NCBI GenBank assembly: GCA_947579605.1
Contig: OX388328.1
Coordinates: forward strand, 11,449,684 to 11,513,683
Direction: 5' to 3'
Length of the DNA: 64,000 nt
From: Athripsodes cinereus
Taxonomy: Eukaryota; Arthropoda; Insecta; Trichoptera; Leptoceridae
Below the pieces are notes generated by a model. The model was not told the DNA's origin, searched no databases, and was given only the letters and a program-made list of their open reading frames with translations. Shown here piece after piece: positions 43,287 through 53,184 of the stretch. The stretch's first letter is position 1; every line of letters starts with the position of its first letter. A program made the translations under genes and the position numbers.

Positions 43287-44633
43287 ATGGACGAAATCCC
43301 TCCTAAACCTCCGATTCCCCCGGACCCGCCGGAGGAAAACAGGAAAAGAAAACGGAGTGACGATGCGCAATTGATACCAAAAGGGATCTCATCTGATAGT
43401 GTTTTCGAAAATAATTCGTCCCAAATTGGGAAAACAAAGGAGACACCATCTGTCTCTCACACTCCCACTATACGAGAATACTTTTACGATTCTAAGTCTG
43501 TAGGTCCGTTTACTGTTTTTGTTCAATATGCAGACACTAAAACTACTGCACCATTGCATCCTATGCAATTGGGAAAAATCCTTTTCTCCAGAAATGTACA
43601 GGGTGTCGTTAATGGGTCTATCAAATCGGAAGGTAAATATAAAGTATCAGTAGCATTCTCTTCAGCAAATCATGCCAATTCATTTTTGAAAAATGCGTTT
43701 GTTCTTTCTAACTCTCGATACAAAGCTTTCGTTCCTTCTTTCCTTTCGTACCGCATGGGTATCATAAGGGGGGTAGACGAGGATTTATCTGAGGAGGAAC
43801 TAAAAAGTGCCATCTCAGCCGGAAACCCTAAAATGGATATCGTGAAGGTGAGGCGCCTTGCTTATAAGGATAGACAATCAGAAACCATTTGTTGGAAACC
43901 ATCCCGATCAATTGTCATCACTTTTGCCGGACAGTCTCTACCCAATCAGGTTTATATTTTTTATAGCTCGTTTAGAGTGGACCTATATGTATTACCGACG
44001 TTGCAATGCTTCAGATGCTGCAAATTCGGACATACTAGGGCAAACTGCCGCTCGGTCCAAAAATGTTTTAAGTGCGGTGAGTGCCACGCCTCTGAAGAAT
44101 GCCCATCTCAAGATTTGAAATGTTTCAATTGTGGCGGTGACCATAAAGCAATTAGCCAATCATGTCCAGAGCATCGTAGACAAAAAGCAATAAAGGAAAG
44201 CATGGCAACTGAAAATTGCTCCTATATCCAAGCTGCAAAAATGCACCCCCAGAAAAAAACCCTGTTCTCGGTAATCACAGCAAATACTGGCAATAACAGT
44301 AGACCCCAAAAAAATAAGCCCGTTCCTAATCTCCAAAAACCACCTAACAAAAAAGAGCACAACTCCATACTTATGTTCCCAAATGGTAACCCTACTTACA
44401 CTGCCCCTGATGGGTGCGCCATTGCCTCAGCACCCTCTGATGAAGAACATTCGTATGCCATGAACCCTACTGTCGAATCTTTAAGGGAAGACCTTAACAA
44501 AGATAACCAATTCTACCTGAAATCATTGATAACCATCTTAATTGACGCACTCTCTTCACAAACCTCTTACAATACAGGATCACTTATGTCTACGCTTCAA
44601 TCCTTCCTAATCAAAAATGGCCAACACTCCTAA
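43287..44633 (+). CDS. LINE ORF1 (gag-like protein with three zinc knuckles)
   Basis: 448 residues, ATG after a long leader. Proline-rich N-terminus (PPKPPIPPDPPEE) with basic RKRKR; conserved middle domain shared with the ORF1 at 2678-4135 (HPMQLGKILF, MGIIRGVDEDLSEEEL); three knuckles from residue 241 to about 289: CFRCCKFGHTRANC, CFKCGECHASEEC, CFNCGGDHKAISQSC. Family role: binds element RNA, chaperones nucleic acids and builds the transposition particle in the cytoplasm and nucleus. Its last 17 nt overlap ORF2, which is in the +1 frame, so ORF2 is probably made by reinitiation or frameshift. Confidence 0.95.
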   Translation: MDEIPPKPPIPPDPPEENRKRKRSDDAQLIPKGISSDSVFENNSSQIGKTKETPSVSHTPTIREYFYDSKSVGPFTVFVQYADTKTTAPLHPMQLGKILFSRNVQGVVNGSIKSEGKYKVSVAFSSANHANSFLKNAFVLSNSRYKAFVPSFLSYRMGIIRGVDEDLSEEELKSAISAGNPKMDIVKVRRLAYKDRQSETICWKPSRSIVITFAGQSLPNQVYIFYSSFRVDLYVLPTLQCFRCCKFGHTRANCRSVQKCFKCGECHASEECPSQDLKCFNCGGDHKAISQSCPEHRRQKAIKESMATENCSYIQAAKMHPQKKTLFSVITANTGNNSRPQKNKPVPNLQKPPNKKEHNSILMFPNGNPTYTAPDGCAIASAPSDEEHSYAMNPTVESLREDLNKDNQFYLKSLITILIDALSSQTSYNTGSLMSTLQSFLIKNGQHS

Positions 44634-47600
44634 AAACAATTTTCCAAAAAAGACTCACAACTCACCATCTCATAGTTCTACTCGCCCTCATTCTTTAAAC
44701 TTTCTCCAATGGAATTGCCGAAGTGTCTCATCTAGCAAAAATGACATCATATACCTTATTCAAAAATTTGAAATAAATATAGCAGCCCTCAGCGAAACAT
44801 GGTTACAGCCACTATGGAATTTTAACATTCCCGGGTTCCATTGTTTAAGAGACGATCGTTTGGACTCAAGGGGCGGTGGAACGGCCCTCTTAATTCAGTC
44901 CCACCTCCCATTTCAAATGATAAAAACCCCAAAAAATCCATCTATACAATTAATAGCTGCCTCAGTAAATGGAATTTCTGTCATCTCTACTTATATTCCA
45001 CCCAATACAAATTTTGATGAAAACTATTGGAATTCAGTACTTCAAAACTTGCCTAAGCCCCTCCTTATTCTGGGTGACCTGAATGCGCACTCAGTTAGCT
45101 GGGGCTGCTCTAGAAATGACAGATCCGGCAATTCAATCCTTTCTTTTGCAGACTCACACAATCTATGTATTTTAAATGACGGCTCTCCAACAAGGTTTAC
45201 CTCCCCTCAACAAAATGCAAGTGCGGTCGATCTATCCTTGATTTCTGATTCGATCGCAGCCTCATCCACGTGGCATGTTCTTATCGATCCTCTTTCAAGC
45301 GATCACTTTCCTATCCTGGTGAGTATTACTGAAAGAAACCAAAATCCTGAACAAAGATGTAAGGTGGGGAAAAATTATAACAAAGCAAACTGGAAAGAAT
45401 TTACGTCATTGGTAGAACAAACAACATCAAGTGTCAAACCTTCTAATTCCCCTGTTGACATAGAAACAAAATATGAGAGAATTCTCTCAATCATAGAGGA
45501 CTCATCTGAACCCTCTGTGCCGAATCACAAGTTGTGCAAAAAAAATCCCATATCTCCTCCGTGGTGGGACAGCGAATGTACCCAAAGTATTAAAAAAAGA
45601 AAAGAGGCAATCAAAATATTTAGGAAGGATGTAACAACCGAAAATTATATACTAACAAAACAAATTCAGGCAGAAACGCGCAGGCTCTTAAGAAAGAAAA
45701 AGAAGAAAGGATGGACAGATTTCTGTAATAGTCTTTCTCCCAACACTCATCCTTCAATCGTATGGAACTCCATACGCAGGTTTCGTTCTTCCTATCTACC
45801 TCCTAAATCTCATATACAAGACGAAGGTTATATTGATGCTTTCATAAATAAACTCGCCCCCCCACATGTACCTAATGAAACAGAAATAAGCTGGGTTTCC
45901 CCTCAGAAGAAAACTACTCCAGGTTTTCTTGATTCCCCTTTCTCTGTCGAGGAACTACTTGGCACTATAAAGATTCTGAAGAATTCCTCTCCGGGGTTGG
46001 ATAACATACCATACAGTGTGTTTAAACATCTCCCGGATAATTTTTTAAAACTCCTTCTACAGTTCTACAATGACTGCTTATCAAGTGGGCTTGTGCCAGA
46101 GGCTTGGCGAAAATCTTTAATTATCCCCATCCTGAAACCTGGACGAGACCCCTCACTTGGATCTTCATATAGACCTATTGCCCTATCGTCCTGCTCTTTG
46201 AAAATTTTGGAGCATATGTTAAAAAAACGTGTTGAGTGGTATTTGGAAAATGGTGATCTTCTGTCAAGTTCCCAATTCGGGTTTCAAAAAGCCCGCTCTT
46301 GTTTAGATAACCTAAGTATTTTAACCTCAGACGTAAGAGCGGCTCTTATTAACAAGGAATATACGGTTGCATCATTTTTGGATATTGAATCAGCTTACGA
46401 TAATGTGCGCATTGATCTATTAATGACGATTCTGCAAGACTTGGGTATTCCTAGCCTTATTTTAAAACTTCTTTTTGGCATCTTCTCGCAGCGCACCATG
46501 GTTTTCAAAACTACTGATAGACTAGTCTACAGAAAAGTCTATAGAGGGCTTCCCCAGGGCTCTGTCTTGAGCCCGCTGCTTTTCAACGTCTATCTCTCAA
46601 AAATTAACTCAAATATTGGCAGAGATTGTAAACTACTACAGTATGCGGATGATATAGTTCTATATTCATCCAATAAACTCCTCTCAAAATCTATCGACGC
46701 TATGTCATCAAGCATAAACTCTCTGAATTTCTGGCTCACTTCGTTGGGTCTCTCTATCTCTCCCCAAAAAAGTCACACAATGGTTTTTACGAAATCACAT
46801 AAGACCCCAACAGCAAATCTCAAATTAGAAAATAACCCCATACCATGTGTCGAACAAGTAAGATTCCTGGGGATGATTCTAGACAGAAAATTGTCTTGGC
46901 GTCATCACATAGAACATATCGTCTCTACATGTGAAAGAAATATTAATCCTCTGAGGGCTGTATGTCGAGTATGGTGGGGATGTCACCCAACTACAGTCAA
47001 ACTACTGTACAACGCACTAATACGCAGTCTGCTTGATTATGGTAGCTTTTTGATGGACCCCTTGCCCAAGTATCTTCAATTAAAACTAGACCGCATACAA
47101 CACAGGTGCCTGCGCATGGTGCTGGGAGACATGTCCACCTCCCCTGTAAATGCTCTTCAAGTAGAAGCGGGAGAAATGCCCTTGAAAATAAGAAGACAGT
47201 TTTTGTCGGACAATTTCCTTGCAAAAAGAATATATCTGCTTAATCATCCTCTCATGCAATCAATCACAACATTAGGAAACAGGTTGTGTGACAGCGTGAG
47301 AGAAATTCCAAAACCTCTACTTATCAAAAGCTTAGAATCTCTCTCGGAAGAAATGGTTTCCTTACCCAAGAGAAATGTTCTACCATATTTTTCCACTCCA
47401 TTTCCAGCTTTGGTACACATCCCAGAAGTCATACTGGATGGATTTAGTTTTTTCAAGTCTCATCTCAGTCTGAGTGTTTGCCAAAGTGATTTCCGCCGAA
47501 TTGTTGATCGTTTTCCAACGTATACACAAATTTACACAGACGGATCCAAGCTTCCACAGTCTAACAGCTTCGGTGCATCGGTCTACATCCCAAAGTTGCA

Positions 47601-48387
47601 AGTGCAACTTCAATTCAAAATCCCGAATCCCTGTTCCATTTTCACAGCTGAGACTGTAGCGCTTGCTGAAGCATTGAAAACAGTTGTTGATTTGAATTTG
47701 AACAAAATAGTTATATTTGTGGACTCCCGCAGCGTTCTTGACGCAGTTTTGGGACTCCCGAAGTCGTTAATACACAATTCTATTATATGTAGGGTAAAGA
47801 AATATCTTTTCGACCTCCATTTCGCATCGAAAACTGTATTGCTGGCTTGGATCCCGTCCCATCGCGCCATTGGGGGAAATGAGGTCGCTGATGAGCTGGC
47901 AAAGTCCGCCATAAATAATGGAGTGACTTCAAGCATACACGAACCGTTAATCGCTGACTTGGGCAAACAGTTCCGCGAAAGAGCTCTCACTGCGTGGCGT
48001 GAAGATTGGTCAGAGACGAGCAAACTTAAAGGTAAGTACTATCGCACGATCCAACCCGAAATTCCGAGTGCCCCGTGGTACTCAAGCGGAAGGCTTAACA
48101 AAATGGAAATCTCTGTACTTTCAAGGATGAGATTGGGACATTGTGTGATCGCTACCCATCTTCATAGACTGGGGCTCGTAGAGAGCTCTCTCTGCGAGTG
48201 TGGCCAGGACGATGAGACGATTGACCATGCACTCTTTAACTGCCCAATTCGTGCTGACATAAGTTTATACGACCATATAAGAGACGTGAATCGCCCCTTT
48301 GATGTTTGCCACCTACTCTCCCTCGGGTCTAACGATGTCAATAGGCAGATTGCAAAATACATTAAAACTTACAATATCATCTTGTGA
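44617..48387 (+). CDS. LINE ORF2: endonuclease, reverse transcriptase, RNase H
   Basis: 1256 residues, uninterrupted. APE-type endonuclease: LQWNC at 30-34, GDLNAH at 153-158, SDHFP at 228-232. Reverse transcriptase: SYRPIALSS, FLDIESAYDNV, GLPQGSVLSPLLF and the catalytic YADD at 676-679, then FLGMILDRKLSW in the thumb. RNase H type I: TDGS with D975, E1012, D1036 and the PSHRAIGGNEVAD block with D1092. C-terminal zinc motif C1193, C1195, H1204, C1209. It nicks target DNA and primes cDNA synthesis on the nicked 3' end; RNase H would remove the RNA template. All key residues are present, so enzymatic competence is likely. Confidence 0.97.
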   Translation: MANTPKNNFPKKTHNSPSHSSTRPHSLNFLQWNCRSVSSSKNDIIYLIQKFEINIAALSETWLQPLWNFNIPGFHCLRDDRLDSRGGGTALLIQSHLPFQMIKTPKNPSIQLIAASVNGISVISTYIPPNTNFDENYWNSVLQNLPKPLLILGDLNAHSVSWGCSRNDRSGNSILSFADSHNLCILNDGSPTRFTSPQQNASAVDLSLISDSIAASSTWHVLIDPLSSDHFPILVSITERNQNPEQRCKVGKNYNKANWKEFTSLVEQTTSSVKPSNSPVDIETKYERILSIIEDSSEPSVPNHKLCKKNPISPPWWDSECTQSIKKRKEAIKIFRKDVTTENYILTKQIQAETRRLLRKKKKKGWTDFCNSLSPNTHPSIVWNSIRRFRSSYLPPKSHIQDEGYIDAFINKLAPPHVPNETEISWVSPQKKTTPGFLDSPFSVEELLGTIKILKNSSPGLDNIPYSVFKHLPDNFLKLLLQFYNDCLSSGLVPEAWRKSLIIPILKPGRDPSLGSSYRPIALSSCSLKILEHMLKKRVEWYLENGDLLSSSQFGFQKARSCLDNLSILTSDVRAALINKEYTVASFLDIESAYDNVRIDLLMTILQDLGIPSLILKLLFGIFSQRTMVFKTTDRLVYRKVYRGLPQGSVLSPLLFNVYLSKINSNIGRDCKLLQYADDIVLYSSNKLLSKSIDAMSSSINSLNFWLTSLGLSISPQKSHTMVFTKSHKTPTANLKLENNPIPCVEQVRFLGMILDRKLSWRHHIEHIVSTCERNINPLRAVCRVWWGCHPTTVKLLYNALIRSLLDYGSFLMDPLPKYLQLKLDRIQHRCLRMVLGDMSTSPVNALQVEAGEMPLKIRRQFLSDNFLAKRIYLLNHPLMQSITTLGNRLCDSVREIPKPLLIKSLESLSEEMVSLPKRNVLPYFSTPFPALVHIPEVILDGFSFFKSHLSLSVCQSDFRRIVDRFPTYTQIYTDGSKLPQSNSFGASVYIPKLQVQLQFKIPNPCSIFTAETVALAEALKTVVDLNLNKIVIFVDSRSVLDAVLGLPKSLIHNSIICRVKKYLFDLHFASKTVLLAWIPSHRAIGGNEVADELAKSAINNGVTSSIHEPLIADLGKQFRERALTAWREDWSETSKLKGKYYRTIQPEIPSAPWYSSGRLNKMEISVLSRMRLGHCVIATHLHRLGLVESSLCECGQDDETIDHALFNCPIRADISLYDHIRDVNRPFDVCHLLSLGSNDVNRQIAKYIKTYNIIL

Positions 48388-48432
48388 CCTTATTGAAATT
48401 ATAATAATGATTGACTGATATGAGATCTAACA

Positions 48433-48467
48433 TGGGCAAAATCACCCTCTGTTGGGTGGAACGCCCA
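48433..48467 (+). promoter_or_regulatory. 3'-terminal stem-loop before the poly(A)
   Basis: Two stacked helices: TGGGC (48433-48437) with GCCCA (48463-48467), and inside it CACCC (48443-48447) with GGGTG (48454-48458), loop TCTGTT. It sits two bases before the A tail. In several LINE families a 3' hairpin is what the reverse transcriptase recognises; that role is inferred here. Confidence 0.6.
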
Positions 48468-48527
<60 letters not shown>

Positions 48528-48530
<3 letters not shown>

Positions 48531-49135
48531 GTCACGTTAAAGTTTAAAAAATTAAAAAAAATATACTAATTCAAGATATGTCACGTGTACGGCAGGCTAC
48601 AGAATACTCATAATAAATATGTGCTTCTTATAAAAATTATTCAAATTTAAGAATTTTCTGTTTGTGGAATTGAAAGAATATCACTTTCTTAGTGCAATAA
48701 GCGAAAAAATTTAAATTTGGAAAAATTTCTAGTTATTGGGCTACGCAACTGAATAGTCGACATATTTCATTTCTTTGAAATTTTTTAATTGTTTCAATTT
48801 ACGATGTGACATTTCAATATGATCGAAATAACGTAAACTCGTGCTTGGGCTACAGAACAAAATCGATCCATCAAAAACACAAAAAACATAAAATTGTTAT
48901 ATGTATAAGCATCACCCTAACCCACGTATAATAAATATATCGGTGCAATGTTTTGCGGGTAGTGGGTAGGTATGTATGATAAAATTATAATTCTACCTAT
49001 ATAATAATGGCAACATTACTTTTTGCGGGGGATGTTTACGCGATGTAAGGGTTAATTTGTACAACAGGTGATATAAATGATTGCACAAAACTACCTTTGT
49101 ACTATTTACCTGTACCTAATGTTTTCATTATTTTA
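48528..49135. other. LINE flank; no recognised gene
   Basis: AT-rich flank beginning with the right duplication. No frame, repeat end or RNA supported. Confidence 0.5.
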
Positions 49136-49485
49136 TCTAATATATAAAATTCTCGTGTCACGGTGTTTGTTTTCATAATCCTCCGAAACGGTTGGACCGA
49201 TTTTGATGAAATTTTGTGTGCTTATCAGATAGGTCTGAGAATTGGCCAATATCTTTTTTTCATACCCCTAAAAGTTTAGGGTGGTCCACCCCGATTTTTT
49301 TTTATTTTTTGGACAATTTATTTTTCTTTTTATTTTTTTATGGTGAGGCATTAAAAAACACATACAGCCCTAAATTTTTACCCTTCTACCATCAAACCCT
49401 ATTTTTAATAGCGATATTAGTACATGGCAAATGTAGGTATATAGCATAACGTATATGGCAACACAACGTTTGCCTGGTCAGCTAG
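49136..49485 (+). mobile_element. Non-autonomous Helitron-like element
   Basis: Starts TCTAATATATAAAATTCTCG after an A and ends GGTCAGCTAG before a T, matching the TC start, CTAG end and A/T insertion rule of Helitrons. A GGCAA/TTGCC hairpin (49457-49474) lies about ten bases before the end. The GAAACGGTTGGACCGATTTT motif near 49187 is one I recognise from many insect non-autonomous repeats. No Rep/helicase, so it would move in trans. Confidence 0.6.
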
Positions 49486-49499
49486 TATTTTTATACGCC

Positions 49500-49720
49500 C
49501 AAGCGAAATTATACTATGTCACGAGACGCCATTTTTCAGAATGGTCGTTCAAATTTTTAGCAACAAAATATTCCATCCGTCCGCAAGATTTCGTCGGACC
49601 GGACATCCCTCTTTCACAATACATCGTTGCTATGACAACGACATCAGATTACAGGCAATGTCGTGGGAGGAGATGACGCAATTTGCGCAGAGACGCTCTG
49701 AATGGAGGAGGCTGTATATC
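49500..49720 (+). pseudogene. LINE C-terminal fragment (YDNDIR type)
   Basis: Encodes HPSARFRRTGHPSFTIHRCY, DNDIRLQAMSWEEMTQFAQR, RSEWRRL. Same tail as 54835-54965 and, inverted, 8545-8740. Truncated on both sides. Confidence 0.7.
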
Positions 49721-50491
49721 ACAAAATACTTTATTTTTCGTGGTAAATATGCCAACAAAAAAAGCTAAACAAGGACAACAACACTGATATGTCCTTAAAC
49801 ATCCTGGCGAAAATTTGACATAGAGTAGTTTCCCTCTAACATTCAGATTGTTAAACATAAACAAAAGTTGGGTCTTTGCATATTGTGTTCTTTGGATTAT
49901 CGAAATATAAGTAAGGTAACGGCACCAGTAGTTGACACGTTAAGCAGCTATTTTCAACATAAAACTCCATAACATATTTACACTGATGAATACTATGATA
50001 TTGTATATATTTTCTGAAACCTTTGTCTTTCTTCTAAATAACTGTATAATTAAATGTAAAATTAAACATCAATTATAATAAAAAAATCCTCCTACAATTA
50101 TGGTCTAAAATTGCACCAGTAGTTGACACCAGCAAAAATGCTAGTCCCCAGTAGTTGACATGATCTTTACCCAGTAGTTGACACACTGATCTAAAAATAA
50201 AAATGCAGTTTTTTGTTTGTTTAAACAATTTATTATATTTTTTAGAGTGAGACTTTATAAAAAAATACAAATATTAATTAATGAAAAAATATATTTTTAG
50301 TACCTAAGCAAAAATATGAAAAAAAAATACAATATTTAGTACCTAACAAAATGAATGTAAAACTTGCAATGGGTAGATGAAAATAACAATTAAATAACTT
50401 AAAATTATAAGGGTACCAATAAGTGCCTAGTGATAAAAAGGGAATAGCATATTAATTATTTAATAGGCTTGAGATTCGACAACAAAAATTT

Positions 50492-51159
50492 TTAAAATTC
50501 TAAAGTTTTTCTAACATCTTGGAATAAATCATCAATATCGAAATCATCATCGGTCGATGGAAATTCATTGTCACTATTTGATATTTTATAACAAATGTGA
50601 CACATGTAAGTATCATTATCTTGTGGAATATGCATTTGATGATGCCTTGGTACACATTTTTTGTGAAACAATTTGCAACATTCCTCACATTTAATGCTAT
50701 TGTTCTTAGTTACTGATTTCTTGCATTTATCACAATGATTTTTTTCTTAATTTCATTTCTCTTTATCCTTTCTGCCGCTCGTTTTTCCATTTCTTCCTTT
50801 TTTATTCTTTTTACTTCCTCCTTTTTTTCGTAATATATTTGCCATTGTTCTGATGAAACAACAGCAGGAATTTTTTCAGATTTCCTTTTTTTGGTCACAG
50901 TTTTCTTGTGTTCCGGCCACACTAAAACCCGTTTGAATGGTGATGATATTACTGAAGTGCTAGGTTGGCAGTCCACATCAGCCAAACTACTTGAATGGTC
51001 ATTTGAAAGTTCAATTGAAGTGCTTGGTTGGCAGTTCAAATCAGCTAAACTACTTAAATTGGCATTTGAAAGTTCAATCGAAGTGCTTAGTTGGCATTCC
51101 ACATCAGTCAAATTACTTGCGTTAACATCTAATTGTTCAACTTCTTCTAGACTAGCCAA
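50492..51159 (-). pseudogene. pogo-like transposase, C-terminal part with PHD-like finger
   Basis: 51159-50710 is open for 149 codons: threefold LADVDCQPSTSIELSN-type repeats, then FKRVLVWPEHKKTVTKKRK, EKIPAVVSSEQWQIYYEKKE and a basic coiled-coil-like KRIKKEEMEKRAAER stretch. After a one-base slip in an A7 run (50747-50753) the other frame continues: CDKCKKSV, KCEECCKLFHKKC, TYMCHICYK, a C4HC3 PHD-like pattern, ending DDLFQDVRKTLEF. Such tails occur on insect pogo-type transposases. The frameshift and the missing catalytic domain make it dead. Confidence 0.65.
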
Positions 51160-51328
51160 CTCAAATGGGTTGTTGGTTTCAGTAAATATTAAATATTACT
51201 TGTGTAAATATTACTTGTGGATTTTCTTCAATCGATGGACTTCTTTCTCCTACTACTCTTTGAGCATTGTTATATTCTTGCACAATTGTTTTATAAAAAT
51301 AAAATAGAGATTTATCTTCAACCAGCTC

Positions 51329-51594
51329 TCAACCAGTTATTGGGAAACCAGCTCTTGATGTGTCTATTATCCATTTGACCAACGTTTTCTCATACCCTTT
51401 ATTTATTGTTGCCTCTAGGCCATTTTTCTTTGCTTTGGCGTTTTTCCTTTAACCTTATAAAGCAATGTAATTCTTGGTACATTATGCTTCTTAGCCGCAG
51501 TTGCAACTGGTAGGCCTTGTAGAAGTACACCATTAATCGCCCTCTTCATCGTCTCCTCTGAATATGCCAGCATTTTACCTCTTGAAGGTGGCAT
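51329..51594 (-). pseudogene. pogo-like transposase, N-terminal psq-type HTH
   Basis: From ATG at 51594: MPPSRGKMLAYSEETMKRAI, NGVLLQGLPVATAAKKHNVP, RITLLYKVKGKT, the pipsqueak-type helix-turn-helix that binds transposon ends. The frame stops at 51415; in the +1 frame the protein continues KNGLEATINKGYEKTLVKWI and IDTSRAGFPITG, the second CENP-B/pogo DNA-binding helix set, before a stop at 51329. A one-base change in the GAAAAATGG run explains the break. The DDE domain that should follow is absent. Confidence 0.75.
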
Positions 51595-51741
51595 TTTGAT
51601 TTCCTCAATATTTAAAAAAAAACATATTTACATTACCCAGTAGTTACATATTAAATACCCAGTAGTTGACACCCTGTCAACTACTGGAAGCACTTCAAAT
51701 ATGAGCATCAAAATAAAAACAGCACATGCTGAGGGCATTTC

Positions 51742-51963
51742 TATTGCAATAAATTCACTGTGTCGGTGTTAAGGTAGTAGAATTCCATATCGAAAAAATA
51801 AAACAGGTGTTTTATTCTACTAAAGATTATATTTTGTGAGAGAGACGTCTTTCGTCTTATGAGAGATTGACAATGTCCTCATAAGACGAAAGACGTCTCT
51901 CTCACAAAATATAATCTTTAGTAGAATAAAACACCTGTTTTATTTTTTCGATATTGCAATAAA
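51742..51963. mobile_element. Palindromic hammerhead element, copy 2, with 12-bp duplication
   Basis: Direct repeats TATTGCAATAAA at 51742-51753 and 51952-51963 flank a 198-bp unit: head TTCACTGTGTCGGTGTTAAG then palindrome 51791-51950. It interrupts the pogo-like element, so it is younger than that element. Same family as 7060-7292 and 23001-23203. Confidence 0.85.
51867..51899 (+). ncRNA. Hammerhead-like core, U3-A8 type (copy 2)
   Basis: TTGACAA (51867-51873), one T, stem II region GTCCTCATAAGAC (51875-51887), GAAA (51888-51891), GACGTC (51892-51897), UC; cleavage after 51899. Next to the core TCTC pairs with GAGA, and the palindrome arms would extend stem I. Confidence 0.5.
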
Positions 51964-52469
51964 GTCTAAATTTGTCAAAAATAAATAATTTCATCATTCC
52001 CCAGTAGTTGACAGGGGGTGTCAACTACTAGGGAAACTCCAATTTAAAGAACCAGTACTTGACACCCCCCAATATCTCTAAAACTTCTGTAAAGTTTGTT
52101 AAACAGTTTTATTAAAACAATATATACAATCAATATCTATCATTTAATAGAACAAGACAGTAAATATTTACAAAGATTTCAGTTTTATTAGAAAAAATAT
52201 AATACTCACTTTCTTAACAACTTTGTTAAGGCACTGTCACTTAAACGGAATAAAACACATGGATCCAACTCAGAGTTCAAAAATCAACTGACTAGGTCGT
52301 ACAAGATACATCTTAGTTATTTTTTTTAATAATAGATTGCACAAGGTGTTATTTGATGTATTTGCCATAGATGACACTTTACTGGTTTGCTTAATATTGA
52401 ACAAAATATGTCAAAATGTCAACTACTGGTGCACTGTCAAGCACCGGTGCCGTTACCTTAATTGATCTC

Positions 52470-52670
52470 TCACTCCGTTCTGAAAATTTTCCACTGTCTT
52501 CTATAATTTTTACTTATTTTTATGTTTGCCCCACAAGTAAGGTCGCTAGCAGACCAGCTGCATATCATAAACATGCAAACTGTCTTCTCTGTGCCATTTA
52601 AAAAAATATCATGGATGGCAATAAACCTCTTCTCCAAATCTAAGATGTAAAATGTTTTTTTTTTCAACAC
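52470..52670 (-). repeat. Common TAG-tailed repeat, minus copy
   Basis: Complement of the 36870-37090 repeat: CCCCACAAGTAAGG, AGCAGACCAGCTGCATATCA, CATGCAAACTGTCTTCTCTG, ATCTAAGATGTAAAATGTTT. Confidence 0.55.
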
Positions 52671-52675
52671 CTCTA

Positions 52676-53168
52676 GGCCTAATCACAACATATTTTAGCC
52701 TTACGTTTTCGTTTGTATATAGACGAAGTTGCGAAAAAGTGTCAGTTTTCTTAGCTAAAATACAAAATACTTTTGTAAAATTGTCACTTTATCACATTTA
52801 CTGTCTTGATCCCATAATTAAAATAGATTATCGGAGGAATTCTTTTAAACGGATGATCTTCATGTGGTTGTATAATTTGGGTCGTGACAATGTGGAGGAC
52901 TTGTTGAAAGTGCTTGGTTGACGTATGATTTTTTTTATATTACAGTATTTTTAAGTAGGTATACAAAGTGCTGTTTTACTATTATTAGTGTACAGAGCAG
53001 CAAGATACAGTATTTACTAGTTTGCTGCAGCTAGATGTAAATTTCTTTTTGTATAAAAATCATAAAGTATTAACTACCTAGGTATGTAAAATTTCCTGAA
53101 TAAAACATTATTATTATTATCGCAACATCGCCTATATTCGAACGAAAACGTAACCCCAAAAATGTGTT
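52676..53168. mobile_element. CGTTACGTTTTCGT MITE split by a LINE 3' end
   Basis: The left half (52676-52793: GGCCTAATCACAACATATTT, AGACGAAGTTGCG, AAAAGTGTCAGTTTTC) and right half (53121-53168: CGCAACATCGCCTATATTCG, AACGAAAACGTAAC) make one MITE when joined. The insert 52794-53120 ends AATAAAACATTATTATTATT and encodes a short tail (RMIFMWLYNLGRDNVEDLLK) typical of a LINE end, so a 5'-truncated LINE interrupted the MITE. Confidence 0.6.
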
Positions 53169-53184
53169 TTTACTAAGCTTTTTA

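Larger units (their letters stand above)
42909..48527 (+). mobile_element. Complete, apparently intact I-type LINE
   Basis: 5.6-kb unit between perfect 12-bp duplications: leader 42909-43286, ORF1, ORF2, an 81-base 3' UTR and 59 uninterrupted A residues (48469-48527). Both frames are open and all catalytic motifs are present, so it is probably able to move. RNase H after the reverse transcriptase and a zinc-knuckle ORF1 place it with the I superfamily rather than Jockey. Poly(A) rather than TAA repeats at the end differs from the classical I factor. Related to, but distinct from, the element at 1-4.4 kb. Confidence 0.93.
49914..52458. mobile_element. pogo-like DNA transposon, decayed and internally deleted
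   Basis: Inverted ends AGGTAACGGCACC and complement, each next to a TA (49912-49913, 52459-52460), the Tc1/mariner/pogo target. Many subterminal copies of CCAGTAGTTGACA in both orientations: 49925, 50116, 50148, 50171 on the left; 51638, 51659, 52010 and 52420 on the right, some as tight inverted pairs. Two transposase remnants lie inside on the minus strand. A 198-bp hammerhead element inserted later at 51754-51951. Confidence 0.8.
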
